Of a DNA stretch of 64,000 bases, positions 50,930 to 63,373 are shown one piece after another; the stretch's first letter is position 1, and each line of letters begins with the position of its first letter. Source of the DNA: Chloroflexi bacterium CFX4. Its GTDB lineage: Bacteria > Chloroflexota > Anaerolineae > Aggregatilineales > UBA2796. A model generated the notes under the pieces. It was not told the DNA's origin and did not search any database. It worked only from the letters and a program-made list of their open reading frames with translations. The translations under genes and the position numbers were made by a program. The DNA lies in assembly GCA_021404685.1 (NCBI GenBank), contig QWHC01000008.1, forward strand, positions 62,001 through 126,000. The letters are read 5' to 3'.

Positions 50930-51813
50930 CGCAGTCCCCTTTGCGCCCAACGCCGCAGCGATAGATAGATAATCCCTAGCAGGATGACCATCACGCCAAA
51001 GTAGATGAATGACATGGCGCTGGCGTAGCCGATGCCGCCGTGAATATCGTAGGTGCGGTCGTAGATGTAGCGGATCACCTTGTTTTCGGAGAAATGCGAG
51101 AGCGTGACGATGGTATAGACGGCATTGACCACCGTTGCCGTAGCAAGCGATGGTAAGGTGATCTTCCAAAATGCCTCCCAGCCAGAGGCGCCGTCAATGG
51201 CGGCTGCCTCATAGATGCTACGATCCACCTTCTGCAAACTTGCCAAGTAGATCAGGATTTGCACGCCGGAAAACCACAGAATGAGGATGAACGAAGTCAG
51301 CAGGTATTCCACCGGGCTACGCAGCGCGCTGGGCAGTTCTGCCAAAAATTCGCTGACCGCTGCCATATTGGTGATGCCCGGCACAGAAGCCACACCTTGC
51401 GCCGTCAGCTCTTTGATGACTGGTCCACTTGTGATGACAATCGGTAAAAAGAAGATGGTTCGGAACACGCTCTTGAACCGAAAGCGCAGGTTTAGGAACA
51501 TCGCAATCAGCATTGCAAAGATCAGCACAATTGGCACCGAGACGAGCGTCTCGACCGTATAGCCGATCAGCAGCTCTACAAAGTTCGGATCGGTGAACAG
51601 GGCGCGTGTGTAGTTCGCCCATTCCACAAAGTTCAGCGTGATGCCGCTGGCAGTGACGGTCACCCGATTCAGGCTATATTGAAAGGTCTCGATCAGTGGT
51701 AGGAAGGTGAACAAGGCGAAACCAACCACCCACAGCAGAATAAAGGCGTACCCATGCAAGGCTTCCTGTGTGCGAAGGCTGATCTCACCGCGAGCGTGCC
51801 GACGATTCATCAT
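50926..51813 (-). CDS. sugar ABC transporter permease, MalF-like (pair 2)
   Basis: A 295-residue CUT1-type permease with about six helices ([20 protein letters not shown] and others) and the EAA loop [25 protein letters not shown] lies eight bases before the ATG at 51813, which itself overlaps the stop of the DUF5696-like gene (ATGATGA). It should form a heterodimer with the following MalG-like product. Paralogous to the pair at 55977-57860. Confidence 0.93.
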   Translation of the reverse strand: MMNRRHARGEISLRTQEALHGYAFILLWVVGFALFTFLPLIETFQYSLNRVTVTASGITLNFVEWANYTRALFTDPNFVELLIGYTVETLVSVPIVLIFAMLIAMFLNLRFRFKSVFRTIFFLPIVITSGPVIKELTAQGVASVPGITNMAAVSEFLAELPSALRSPVEYLLTSFILILWFSGVQILIYLASLQKVDRSIYEAAAIDGASGWEAFWKITLPSLATATVVNAVYTIVTLSHFSENKVIRYIYDRTYDIHGGIGYASAMSFIYFGVMVILLGIIYLSLRRWAQRGLR

Positions 51814-53961
51814 GGTGCATTCTCCCAAAGCAAAGCATCTCGCGCTTCAATGCGCTGTCCGCCATAAGTGAACGGCTGTGTGCTGTAGTTGACAATGATC
51901 TGCCGTCCATTGGCGTAAGTGGTGGCAAAAACGCCCACTGCCAGCCTTTGGCGGGCAACGATGGACTGCCCGCGCACAGGCGCAAGCAAGGCGTTCATCC
52001 ATTGATAAGTTTGCCGAACTTGCCCGCCCCACTGCGCGTAGGAGGAGGTGTAAATCCAACTGGAGCGCGTGTTCAGCATGTTGGCGGTTGCCTCATAGGT
52101 CAGGAAATAGGAAGGGTAAATGCCAAAGTCCACGTGGCGCAACAAGTCTTCTTGCAGGTCAGACGAAAAGTTAAGCGCGCTGCCGTAGTATGGTACATAG
52201 CCCGATAGCACAATCGGCAGGAACGGCACCGACTCGGTTGTGTAGATGTAGCCGTTGTTGCCGAGCGGCATATCGTAGTAGGCAGCAGCCATGCCGAACA
52301 TATAATCGTTAGGGCGATAGAAGCTCAGCCGCACAGGGGATTCGCCCAACAGCCTTTGGTAGGCGCTCAGCGCTGACTCTCGGCTGAAAGGAGGCGTTGA
52401 CCTAAAATCGGTGTAGAGCATTGACCCGATGTTATCAAGCGCCAAGCCAACCCTTAGCTGTGCGGCGATGTCGCTTGTAAGGTCTGTGTAGCGCCGCTGA
52501 AGGGCATCAACAGTGAAGTAATGGTTATATGTGCGGCTGTAGCCTTCCAGACTGACGCCCGTGATCGCCATCGCCACATCGTTACGCGGCGAGTAGCCGC
52601 CTTCTCCCCCAAAGGCAGCTTGTGGGTCAAGATAAAGCCAGAAATAGCCATCCGCTGCCGCCACTTTTTCGGTAATGGCGCGCAGTTCGTCTAGGTTGCC
52701 CAGCCCGCTTTCCAGCGCAAGGGTGTGTGGCGGCATAGTGGTTGCGCCGAGCGGCTGCCAGCCGTAATAGATGACCTGTGGATTGGCAACTTGCAGACGG
52801 TCAAGAATCTCGCGCATTTGGCGAAGGGTCGTCATTGGCACAAAGCGATCCCAGAACAGGACTCGTTCCTTATCGCCGCCCAAAAATTCAAGGCGAATGC
52901 CGATGTTTGGGTTGGAGTCGGTGTGCTGGTGCAAGCGCCCAGCGTCCACCAAGTAGCGTTGGTAGCTGCGCGCCATGCCAACGTAACTTGCCGCCTCGCC
53001 GATGAGGAAACGGTAATGCATCACAACGTCAAAGGCGTTGGGTTGCCTTTGCAAGGTGGTCACACCTGCACCAGAGCGATTGGTGGCTTGGAAGTAGCTC
53101 TGGTTGTAGATAAAAGCGTTATACAGGAAGTTGAAATTGGTCAGGATGCCGGCTGGATGCGCCTGGAGTTCGCCATAGGCAGCGCCCTGTTCAACGACCG
53201 CCAAAAATGCGTTTTGCCCTTCGCCATGCACCATCCCAAAGACGGGAAAACTGATCGGCAAAGGTGGGTTCACAGCCACGTTGAAAGGCATAATGCCGAT
53301 CATGCCCAAATCGGCGCCGTAGTAGCGCCCGTAGAACATATTCTTGGCTTTGGTGGAATCGGCGAAGGGGATCAGGCTACCAATGCCATCTGGCAGGAAC
53401 ATATACCCATCCGTGCTGCTGCCGCGTGTGGCACCAAAGAAGGGATACAGGTATAGCAGCCCAAGCCGCGATTTCGGATTTCCCTCACGGATCGAGGCGA
53501 ATGGCACGGCTACACGCACGCCGTCCGCCTCAAGTTGCAGGCTGATCTCAAGGCTGATCTCATAGTCTAAGAAGGCGAGCTGTGCCAAAACGCCTTGTGG
53601 CACAGGCGTCACCGTCAGTGTGTGCGCGCTGTTGGTGATCGAGATGCGCTTGTTGATTGCCCGTTCATCAAGGTATTCAAGGCTAATACCGCTTTGGGCA
53701 AACGCCTGCCACGATCTGTTCAGGCGGTCGCCTTCTGCCAGCGCATCAATGCCAGAGTGCCACACATAGTCGGTGCGTTTATCACGCACTTTGAAGGCAA
53801 GGGTCGTGAAATCAACGTAGAGTTGGAATAGGTCATTTTCAGCCACTTGCTGGTAGGATGCGGGAATGCTCTGCCCATGTGGACGGGCTTGGGCAACGTT
53901 TGCCGAAAGCACAATGCTCGCCAAGAGCAGCCCTGCCAGCAGCAGTTTGTGAAGATTGCAT

Positions 53962-53969
<8 letters not shown>
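51810..53969 (-). CDS. secreted DUF5696-like protein
   Basis: A 719-residue protein with a signal peptide ([20 protein letters not shown]). The N-terminal third is beta-rich ([39 protein letters not shown]). The middle looks like a glycosidase-type barrel: [20 protein letters not shown], then [16 protein letters not shown] and [20 protein letters not shown]-terminal Ig-like strand set ends [20 protein letters not shown]. From memory it matches DUF5696, which sits beside YIP1 proteins and sugar permeases in Paenibacillus; this was not checked. I chose GTG 53969, since GGAG is ten bases upstream and the TTG at 53978 is too close to it. It overlaps the YIP1 gene by 8 nt. Function unknown. Confidence 0.75.
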
Positions 53970-55976
<2,007 letters not shown>

Positions 55977-55980
<4 letters not shown>

Positions 55981-56897
55981 CTCAGCCCCGAATGCGTCAT
56001 GGTACTCATCACTTGGCTTTGCAAAAAGATGAAGATGATCAGGTTGGGCAGGAACATGATCAACGCGGCGGCGGCGGCAATGCCCTGCCCGGCGACGGCG
56101 TTCGCGCCAGTCGTCGTTGTGGTCAGCGTGGTCAGGTAAAAGGCAAACGTCCGCAGGTTTTCGTGGTTGATGTAGAGCGCCGATGTATCCGCATTGTTCC
56201 ACGCCGCCTGAAAGGTGAGGATCGCAATCGTGGCAAGCGCCGGGCGGATCAGTGGCAGGATGATGCGCCAATAAATCTGCCAATCCGCGGCGCCATCAAT
56301 GCGCGCTGCCTCGATCACCTCATCAGGGACGCCATCTATAAACTGTTTGAGCAAAAACAGACCGACAGGCAGCGCGAGGACGGGCAAAACATGCACCCAA
56401 AACGTATCGAGTAGATTCAGCCGTTCGATCACCAAAAAACGCGGGATGGTGACGGCAATCGGCACGAACATGAGCGCCACGTTGTTGATGGCGAACAAGG
56501 TGCGTTTGAGTCCGAAGCGCTTTTTGGAGAGCGCATAGGCTGCCATGCTGGAGACCATGATAGATGCCGCGACAGTGGCAAGCGTGATCAGCACACTGTT
56601 GAATAGGTAGCGGCTGACGGGAACACCTGAGCTGGACATCCTTGAGAACAGATCGGTGAAGTTCTTAAGGGTTGGGTTGATCACGAAAAAGCGCGGTGGA
56701 TAGGCAAACAGTTCGTCCAACGGCTTAAAGGCGCTCGAAAAAATGAAGATGATGGGCAGCAGCATCAGGGCGGATAGCGGCAGCAGCAGCACGTAAAACT
56801 TTATCTGGCTGACGTGAAAGCCGCGTGGATTCATGCCCGCATTGTGCATTTTGTTAAAACGGTGGCTTCGGCGCTTGCTCACAGCATACTTGCTCAT
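55977..56897 (-). CDS. sugar ABC transporter permease, MalG-like (pair 1)
   Basis: A 306-residue CUT1-type permease with six helices ([20 protein letters not shown] and others) and EAA loop [20 protein letters not shown]. The extra basic N-terminal 25 residues ([18 protein letters not shown]) are cytoplasmic. It follows the partner permease by 6 nt and overlaps the YIP1 gene by 4 nt (ATGA). The ribosome site is a GAGG about 11 bases upstream. Confidence 0.93.
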
Positions 56898-56903
56898 GGC
56901 TGA

Positions 56904-57860
56904 TCATGCCTCGCTGCCAAATAGGCGGTTAGAGACGCGGGTGAAAAACAGCACCATCAGCAGCAAGACCACCGAGACCGCCGCCGCATAGCCCATCTCG
57001 TAGCGCAGAAAGCCGTAGTCCTCAATGTGATTGACGATGAGCTGTCCGGCGTAGCGCGGCGTTGGGTTGCTACCCGAAAGCGTGACGCCGATAGCGCCTG
57101 CCTGAAAGGTGCCGACAATCGCCATCACCGCCCCGAAGAGCATTTGCGGCTTCATGGATGGGATAGTGATGAAGAAAATCTCTTGCCAGCGGCTTTTCAT
57201 GCCGTCCAGCGCGGCTGCCTCATAGAGTTCTGGGTTAATCTCTAGGATGCCTGCCAACATCGCCAAGAAACCGATGCCCATGCTGCTCCACAAGGTGACC
57301 ACAATCATGATTGGCATGAGGTGGTGCGGCGATTGCAGCCACTGGATCGGCTCTTGGATCAGCCGCAGGCTCAGCAGAAAGCTGTTCAGATAGCCGCTTT
57401 GGTCGCCACTGAAGAGCGTTTTCCAGACGACCGCCATTGCCACGCCAGCAGTCATCGAGGGCGAGTAGAGGATTAGGGCGAAGATAGTGCGCGGGAACTT
57501 GGGCAGTTGTGCCAGCACCCATGCCAAAAAGAAGGCGAGCGCGTAGCCACCCGGACCCACAATCACCGCGAATTGGATGGTGTTGGGCAGCACATAGCGC
57601 ATGAAGGTATCGTCTTGCGTTACCAACGTGATGTAGTTACGCAGCCCAATGAACTGCGGCGGCTGAATGGTATCGAAGAAGGTGAAGGAAAGCAGCACAG
57701 CTGCCAGCACCGGCACCACAATAAAGATGATGAACAGCAGTCCGTACAGGGAAAGAAAGGCATAGGCGCTACCTTCTTTGTTCAGCCAAGCGCGGAAGAT
57801 ATTTCTGCTGCGCGGGCGCGTAGTGCTGGCAGGCAGCGTCAGAAGCGTCTCATTCTGCAT
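56904..57860 (-). CDS. sugar ABC transporter permease, MalF-like (pair 1)
   Basis: A 318-residue CUT1-type permease. Six helices ([20 protein letters not shown] and others) and EAA loop [20 protein letters not shown]. The start at 57860 overlaps the end of the long binding lipoprotein by 11 nt, which indicates coupled translation. With the next gene it forms a heterodimeric channel that would take substrate from one of the two binding proteins encoded upstream. Confidence 0.93.
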   Translation of the reverse strand: MQNETLLTLPASTTRPRSRNIFRAWLNKEGSAYAFLSLYGLLFIIFIVVPVLAAVLLSFTFFDTIQPPQFIGLRNYITLVTQDDTFMRYVLPNTIQFAVIVGPGGYALAFFLAWVLAQLPKFPRTIFALILYSPSMTAGVAMAVVWKTLFSGDQSGYLNSFLLSLRLIQEPIQWLQSPHHLMPIMIVVTLWSSMGIGFLAMLAGILEINPELYEAAALDGMKSRWQEIFFITIPSMKPQMLFGAVMAIVGTFQAGAIGVTLSGSNPTPRYAGQLIVNHIEDYGFLRYEMGYAAAVSVVLLLMVLFFTRVSNRLFGSEA

Positions 57861-60741
57861 GGGTCATCCATCCTTTCACCGTCTCGATGGTTGGAATCTT
57901 GAACTCGCGCACGCGCTGCCCATCCTTCAGGTAGCCGAATTCCTCCATTTTGCGGGCAATTTCGCGGTTGATGATGGTCACGGATCGGTCAATTGCCACA
58001 CGCGGATTAACGCCATCAAAAACGATGCGATTCCACGCATTGCTCAGTTCACGCTCTTGCATATAGCCGCCGGGCAAGCGCACAGGCTCTTGCAGCCACT
58101 GCCACTGCTCCAAGACGACTGTCCGATGTGCCTTAGGGATATCTAAGCGGCTGAATGCCTCTAAATTGGCAGAACTCCACAGGTATTCGCGCCCATAGTT
58201 CAGGATCAGCCGTTCCTGAAATTCCGTCTGCGTCTCGGTAGACATCCACCACTTCAGGAACTGCCAGCCCTCTTGTGGCTTATCCGTGTTCTTGAACATC
58301 AGGCTGGTTTGTGCAGAGCCAACCGCATAACGGTTGTGCCTGCCATCAGGCAGCACGGTAGCAGGGTGCAAAGCGATTTCCCACAAGCCGCCAAGTTCTG
58401 GTGCAGCGGTCATCAGCTTGACGTAGGTCTCCAAGTTGGAGACGCCAATCGGCAGCGTGCCATAGCGGAAACTCTCGTAGAAGCTGGCAGTGGTCAGCGG
58501 CATTCCGTAGATCGTGAAGCTCTCTGCCATGAATTTAACCGCTGCCACAGCCTCCTCACTTTGCAGCCCTGTGGCAAAGCCGCCCTCGCTGTAGAGCTTT
58601 GCGCCAAAGTTGAACAGGTAGGGCGCAGTGAACAGGTAATCTTTCTGCCCAGCTCCGCTTGAAAGCGATGTGTTGTAATTCATGCCAAAGCGCTGCAACT
58701 CTGGCAGAATTTCGATAACCTCATCCCAAGTCTGCGGGATGGGCAGCCCTAGCGCCTCCATGATGTCTGTACGGTAGAACGTCACCCAAAAATCTTGCGT
58801 CTCTGGGATGGCGTATACCGATTCATCTATGATGTAGCTGAGCAGTGCGCCGGGCGAGTAAATGCGGATGAACGAGTCGAAATCCGCGAAGCTGCGTAGA
58901 TCATAGAGGGCATTGCGGATCGCCAATTCGTAGGGAATGTTGGTGCTAACGCCGAGTGCGACATCGGGCTGGATGTTGGCAGCGTTGGCTAACACCAATT
59001 TGGACTCGTTAGGCATGATTGAAAACTTGACGCGGATGCCTGTTTGCGGCGTGAAAGACTCGTCCGCCATCAGTTGCAGCAAGTCCACATACTGGCGTGG
59101 GCGGTTCACCCATACCTCTAGCTCATCTGCGCTCGCGCCAATAGATTGATAGGGATCGGGGGCGAAGGAATGCACAAAGCGCTGAAAACCATCATAGAGC
59201 GCGGTGGTGAATGGCACGGAAGGCGCTTCAGGCACGTCTTGCGGCGCGTGGATGTAGATTTTATCGAGCGCGAGTGGTTGGCTTTGCAGCAGCGGCAGCA
59301 ACGAACCAAGCTGCTGCGCCGCCGAGCCTGAGCCTTCCGAAAAGCGCCCTAAGTAAATCGGAATCTTATCGGGATCGGCGGCAAGGAACAGCAGGTTATC
59401 AATCGCCAATTGGTAGGTGAAAATTTCGGGCGAGGCGCTTTGCGCGTTGATTGCGGACAGGATGGTTTTGTCGTCAATCAGGTCTTGAGCGATAGTGGTT
59501 AGGCGCGCTTGAATATCAGGAATGTAATTGGAGATGACCCATTCTTTGAACGGATCACGTTGGTTGCCGGTCAGCTTCTTGATCTCTAGGGCAAGCGCAT
59601 TAATATCGCGCAGTGCCTTTTGAATGGTCTCGATAGCCGTCAGGTAAGGCGCGTTGGTCGCCTCGATGCCCAGCACATGAGTGCCTTGCCGCAGAAAAAC
59701 GTGGTAGGGCGCAGTCCGATTCACCCACTCCGCCGCGTAGGGAAACGGGAGCGCGTTAAACTGCTCAAACGGCACTTCGCCATTGATTGTGATGCGGCGG
59801 AAAACGGTGAAGTTGCTGCGCGTGCTTTGCTGGGCGTGGAAAGTGATTGCGTAGAAGCCATCCTGCGGGACGCTGAAGGTGTAATAGACCGCGCTGCCAC
59901 TCTTGCTCCAACTCTCCCCGCCAAGCGTGTTCAGCAGCAGGCGGTAGGTATCGTAGGGCGTCACCGTTAGGTCGCGGCTGTTGGTGGGGCGCACGGTTGT
60001 GTCGTTTTTGTAAGTGGGCTTTTCCGCCTCAAGGGTGAGCAGAAAGTCGGCGGCGTCGGGAGCGTCAGCGTGCGCTTCGACATAATGTGCGTAGTCGAGA
60101 TAGGGCGCAAATGGCGTGAGGTGAACGCTGCCCACATACAAGCTGCCTTCGGTCAGGGTGAAGGTGAAACGGTGCTGTCCGGCGGTCAGGTTCAAGCGCA
60201 GCGGATAGGGCTGGCTGAAATTGACATCGCGCACGGCGGCTGTTGTCCAGCGCACATCGCGGACTTGGCGGATGAGTGCATCGTTCCCGTAGCGATCTTT
60301 TGGGAAGGTCTCTGCACTGTTACGGTAGTAGATCGGTAAGATGACGCGCTGCAAATCGCTGAGGGGAAAGTCGTCGTTAACGCGCAACTGCCCTTCAGGT
60401 GCGCTTAGCACCTCTGCGGGCGCGGCAGACTCAAAGGCAAGGGTAAATTCGCCCGATTCAGGAATTGTCACCGTAAAGCGCAAAACATCGCCCTGCTGAA
60501 GCAAGACGCTTGGCTTTGCATGTTGGCGGCTTACGGCATCCTCAGCAAGGGGCAGCCCAAACGCCTCAGCGCCGATCTCGATAGCGGGCATGGTAGGCGC
60601 AGGCGGGCGCGGCGGCACAGTTCGAGTAAGGGGTAGGGTTGAGTTTGTGGGCGGTGCGGCACACGCCGAGAGCAAGAGCATTACACCCACTAGCAAAAGC
60701 GAGGCTGCTCGCCTGAGGAAGCCACTCAGTCTTGCGCGCAT
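57850..60741 (-). CDS. long solute-binding lipoprotein with N-terminal carbohydrate-binding-like modules
   Basis: A 963-residue lipoprotein, lipobox LLLSAC with Cys at about 27. It is twice as long as a normal sugar-binding protein. Residues about 60-220 and 230-380 look like two jelly-roll modules ([53 protein letters not shown]), then a helical spacer (residues 385-540), then a family 1 binding protein domain ([60 protein letters not shown]). ATG 60741 is preceded by GGAGAG; a TTG at 60747 is also in frame. The jelly rolls could hold polysaccharide near the cell surface. It overlaps the first permease gene by 11 nt. Confidence 0.82.
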   Translation of the reverse strand: MRARLSGFLRRAASLLLVGVMLLLSACAAPPTNSTLPLTRTVPPRPPAPTMPAIEIGAEAFGLPLAEDAVSRQHAKPSVLLQQGDVLRFTVTIPESGEFTLAFESAAPAEVLSAPEGQLRVNDDFPLSDLQRVILPIYYRNSAETFPKDRYGNDALIRQVRDVRWTTAAVRDVNFSQPYPLRLNLTAGQHRFTFTLTEGSLYVGSVHLTPFAPYLDYAHYVEAHADAPDAADFLLTLEAEKPTYKNDTTVRPTNSRDLTVTPYDTYRLLLNTLGGESWSKSGSAVYYTFSVPQDGFYAITFHAQQSTRSNFTVFRRITINGEVPFEQFNALPFPYAAEWVNRTAPYHVFLRQGTHVLGIEATNAPYLTAIETIQKALRDINALALEIKKLTGNQRDPFKEWVISNYIPDIQARLTTIAQDLIDDKTILSAINAQSASPEIFTYQLAIDNLLFLAADPDKIPIYLGRFSEGSGSAAQQLGSLLPLLQSQPLALDKIYIHAPQDVPEAPSVPFTTALYDGFQRFVHSFAPDPYQSIGASADELEVWVNRPRQYVDLLQLMADESFTPQTGIRVKFSIMPNESKLVLANAANIQPDVALGVSTNIPYELAIRNALYDLRSFADFDSFIRIYSPGALLSYIIDESVYAIPETQDFWVTFYRTDIMEALGLPIPQTWDEVIEILPELQRFGMNYNTSLSSGAGQKDYLFTAPYLFNFGAKLYSEGGFATGLQSEEAVAAVKFMAESFTIYGMPLTTASFYESFRYGTLPIGVSNLETYVKLMTAAPELGGLWEIALHPATVLPDGRHNRYAVGSAQTSLMFKNTDKPQEGWQFLKWWMSTETQTEFQERLILNYGREYLWSSANLEAFSRLDIPKAHRTVVLEQWQWLQEPVRLPGGYMQERELSNAWNRIVFDGVNPRVAIDRSVTIINREIARKMEEFGYLKDGQRVREFKIPTIETVKGWMTHAE

Positions 60742-60793
60742 CACCAACTCTCCGTCTTAAGCGTGTAATCTTAATCTTGTTGAAAGGATAAAC

Positions 60794-60819
60794 GGGAACG
60801 CTGCCTATACAGCGTTCCC
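60794..60819 (-). terminator. intercistronic hairpin after the first binding-protein gene
   Basis: A perfect 10-bp stem GGGAACGCTG/CAGCGTTCCC with a 6-nt loop, 16 nt after the stop at 60836 and 53 nt before the next start. There is no T-run. Such hairpins behind binding-protein genes often stabilise the upstream message or attenuate the rest of the operon. Confidence 0.65.
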
Positions 60820-60835
60820 AACTGCACAAATGCGC

Positions 60836-62203
60836 TTATTTAGAGAGTTCAGCGCGAGCGTCATCCAAAATCTTATTAGCGAAGGTTTCCAGTTGCGCCG
60901 CGTAATCTTCATACTTGAAGGTGCCAGCGGTGGCATTGGCGAACATGAACCACATATTCACGTCTTTGTTCTCGCCAATATCAATGCCGGGCTTGCCTTC
61001 CCAACGGGCGTTGATGTAACCAGGGACGATCTTTGCCAGCGATTCGATCAGGCTGTTGTCCAGCGACTCCAGCGCCTTGCGAAGGCCGGGACGCTCGCCC
61101 ACGAAGGACATATACAGGTCTATTGAGTCAGCGTTGACCGAGACAGGCATTCTGGTGATGACGCGCCCCGCCGCCTTAGCAAGCTCAGCCTCTTGGGCAT
61201 AGCCTTCTTTAGAGAAAGACATCCATTTGGCGAAGGCATAGGCAGCCTCTAGGTTGGGCGCCGTATTGGAGACGACCAAAATATCCGCCACCATCGCTTG
61301 GTTGCCGCCCGGAATGCCCATGAAGTCCCAGTCGAAGGTTGCCCGCTCAGCATAGCTTGGCACTGCCCAGCCGCCGTCCCAGCGCACACCAACCTCTTGA
61401 TTCAAGAACAGTTCCCAAGGCCCTTGCGATTTGAAAGCAGGCTTCTGATCATCGGTCAAGCCCTGCCATGTGTAAGGTTTCACCTCGCCCGACTTCGCCA
61501 AGCCCGCCTTGAAGGCTGCTGCGTTGTAGTTCATGTGCGTGCCATCAAAGCTGAACCACTTTAGGTTGCTATCCTGCGTGTTAGGATACCAGCCCTGAAT
61601 GAACTCCATCTCGTCCAGACCCAAAACACCGCGCTGGACGTTGGTCAGTGCCGCTGTTGCCGCGAAGAACTCATCCACCGAGACACCGTACTCAGGCGCA
61701 TCCTGATTAGCTGCCTCGAACAAGTCTTTGTTAACAAAGTAGCCCATCACAAACTGGGCAGTGGGCAAGCCCAACACCTTGCCGGAGTAGGTCACGGCAT
61801 CGCGCAGCACTTGCGGAACATCCTGCCAATCGGCATCGTTTTGCACCAGCGCAGTCAGGTCAGCCGCCCAGCCGTTCTTGATGTAAAGCGGCGTGTTATC
61901 TGCCATAAACACATCCGGCAGGCTGCCTCTGGCGGCATAGTTGGTCAGTTTTTCATCCCAACGCCCCTCGCCGGACATATCCACAAACTCAATGGTGACG
62001 CCCGGATTGGCGCTCATGTAGGCAGCCACCAATTGGCGCTGAAGGTTGTTTTCTTCTTCCGTGCCAAGGTTCCAGTTGGCATAACGCAAGGTGATGGTCT
62101 GCGCTTTGGCAGGGTTGGCAGCCGCAAGGATGCCGTAGCTTGCCAGACCAATGGCGAGCATAAAGACGAGGGCGACGTTTACAGATTTTGCTAAGGGTTT
62201 CAT
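60836..62203 (-). CDS. sugar ABC transporter substrate-binding protein
   Basis: A 455-residue family 1 extracellular binding protein with a signal peptide ([20 protein letters not shown]). Typical features: [60 protein letters not shown] and [20 protein letters not shown]. No lipobox is seen, so it may be released or anchored by its signal. GGAGAT lies eight bases before the ATG. It is the first gene of the 18-kb minus-strand run, read from the promoter at 62484-62512 with a leader of about 270 nt. Confidence 0.93.
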   Translation of the reverse strand: MKPLAKSVNVALVFMLAIGLASYGILAAANPAKAQTITLRYANWNLGTEEENNLQRQLVAAYMSANPGVTIEFVDMSGEGRWDEKLTNYAARGSLPDVFMADNTPLYIKNGWAADLTALVQNDADWQDVPQVLRDAVTYSGKVLGLPTAQFVMGYFVNKDLFEAANQDAPEYGVSVDEFFAATAALTNVQRGVLGLDEMEFIQGWYPNTQDSNLKWFSFDGTHMNYNAAAFKAGLAKSGEVKPYTWQGLTDDQKPAFKSQGPWELFLNQEVGVRWDGGWAVPSYAERATFDWDFMGIPGGNQAMVADILVVSNTAPNLEAAYAFAKWMSFSKEGYAQEAELAKAAGRVITRMPVSVNADSIDLYMSFVGERPGLRKALESLDNSLIESLAKIVPGYINARWEGKPGIDIGENKDVNMWFMFANATAGTFKYEDYAAQLETFANKILDDARAELSK

Positions 62204-62456
62204 TTTTTATCTCCAGATAAACCTCGTAAGTGTTGGACAAGTGGTGATCAAGCGCTGTCCTGATTAAGTTCTAACCGATGCTGCTGATGTTTATGAATGC
62301 TATGCGGATACCATTGCGGCAGCCCGAACCATTTACAGCGGATTCAGGTGCGCCACATAACGGGACGCGATAGCAATTTCTCCCGCCTCCTTTCGCAGCC
62401 TAGCCGAATGCCATTTTCGCGCCTTGTGATCGGCTTTGAAGCAAATACTTGTTGGT
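62204..62456 (-). other. long 5' leader of the sugar operon
   Basis: About 253 nt between the operator and the first start codon, with no ORF of note. I see no riboswitch or terminator-like fold that I can name. Confidence 0.4.
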
Positions 62457-62476
62457 GAAGTGAAAGGTTTCACTTC
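62457..62476. promoter_or_regulatory. candidate LacI-type operator
   Basis: GAAGTGAAA-GG-TTTCACTTC, a perfect inverted repeat (9+2+9) placed over the expected transcription start of the minus-strand promoter next to it. GTGAAA half-sites recur at 62522-62528 and 62535-62541. The LacI-family gene at 47682-48668, within the same operon, is the obvious candidate partner. Confidence 0.7.
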
Positions 62477-62483
62477 CCCCTAA

Positions 62484-62512
62484 AAAGTAACGCGCCTGTT
62501 TTTTCTTGTCAA
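62484..62512 (-). promoter_or_regulatory. promoter of the sugar operon
   Basis: Read on the minus strand: TTGACA (62507-62512), 17-nt spacer (62490-62506), TACTTT (62484-62489). Start expected near 62476-62477, at the edge of the inverted repeat. Confidence 0.75.
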
Positions 62513-62521
62513 GAGGGTTGG

Positions 62522-62541
62522 GTGAAAGGCTATGGTGAAAG
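62522..62541. promoter_or_regulatory. two upstream GTGAAAG half-sites
   Basis: GTGAAAG at 62522-62528 and 62535-62541, 13 nt apart, just upstream of the -35 box on the sugar-operon side. The same 7-mer is the left part of the inverted repeat at 62460-62466. They could be weak extra binding sites. Confidence 0.4.
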
Positions 62542-62619
62542 TGAGGATAACACCCAAATCGGTAGGCTTTTGTGAGAGGCTTTGGTGCGCTGCCGTGTGC
62601 TAAAGGTTGGCTTGTCCTG

Positions 62620-62625
62620 TATAAT
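62620..62625 (+). promoter_or_regulatory. -10 element of the response regulator gene
   Basis: A perfect TATAAT 37 nt before the ATG at 62662. No -35 of quality. Confidence 0.45.
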
Positions 62626-62661
62626 GTTCACAGAATGTTATGACTCATGCTGTGGTGCGAT

Positions 62662-63354
62662 ATGAAAATCCTGATTGTTGATGACGAACAGAACATCCGA
62701 GAGCAGCTCGGCAAGCGCCTGCGGCGAGATGGATTTACCGTCTTCACCGGCGCCAACGGGCTGGAAGGGCTGCGCCAATTTCACGCGGAGCGCCCCGATC
62801 TGGTCGTGCTGGATATTGTGATGCCAGAGATGGACGGGCTGACGGTCTGTCAGCGCATTCGTGAAGTTGCCGAGACGCCGATCATGATGCTTTCCGCAAA
62901 CGCCGTCACCGAAGAGGACGTTGTACGTGGGCTGACGGCAGGCGCCGATGAATACCTTGAGAAGCCCGTCGGCATGGATGCTTTCGTAGCGCGTGTGCGC
63001 GCCCTGATGCGGCGTGCAACGATGGTCAGCGCTGAGGATGAAAAAAGCTATAGCGACGGACACCTGATGGTTGACCTGAAGCGCCGCCAAGTTTATGTGC
63101 GTGGCGTGAAGGAACACCTGACACCGACTGAGTTCAAGCTGCTGGCAGTGCTGTTGGAGAATGCAGGGCGCGTGGTTTCGCAGCGTGAATTGCTGGAACA
63201 GGTCTGGGGGCAGGAATACGCCGAGGATTTGTACTACCCGCGTGTGTACATCAGCCAACTGCGCCGCAAAATTGAGCCAGACGCTGCTAACCCAACCTAC
63301 ATCCTGACCGAACACCGCGTCGGCTACCGTTTTGAGAAGCAGCCGAACGGCTGA
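62662..63354 (+). CDS. OmpR/PhoB-family response regulator
   Basis: A 230-residue two-component regulator. Receiver domain: acidic pocket Asp7/Asp8 (ILIVDDEQ), phospho-acceptor Asp51 (LVVLDIVMPEMDGL), and Lys in DEYLEKPVGMD. The winged-helix output domain is EHLTPTEFKLLAVLLENAGR and YYPRVYISQLRRKIEPDAAN with RVGYRF. Start at 62662 (MKILIVDDE) fits the family; the ribosome site is weak, and ATG 62647 is an alternative. It is cotranscribed with the sensor gene 19 nt downstream and divergent from the sugar operon, so it may control that operon or envelope genes. Confidence 0.94.
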   Translation: MKILIVDDEQNIREQLGKRLRRDGFTVFTGANGLEGLRQFHAERPDLVVLDIVMPEMDGLTVCQRIREVAETPIMMLSANAVTEEDVVRGLTAGADEYLEKPVGMDAFVARVRALMRRATMVSAEDEKSYSDGHLMVDLKRRQVYVRGVKEHLTPTEFKLLAVLLENAGRVVSQRELLEQVWGQEYAEDLYYPRVYISQLRRKIEPDAANPTYILTEHRVGYRFEKQPNG

Positions 63355-63373
63355 GAACCAATAAGGGATCACC

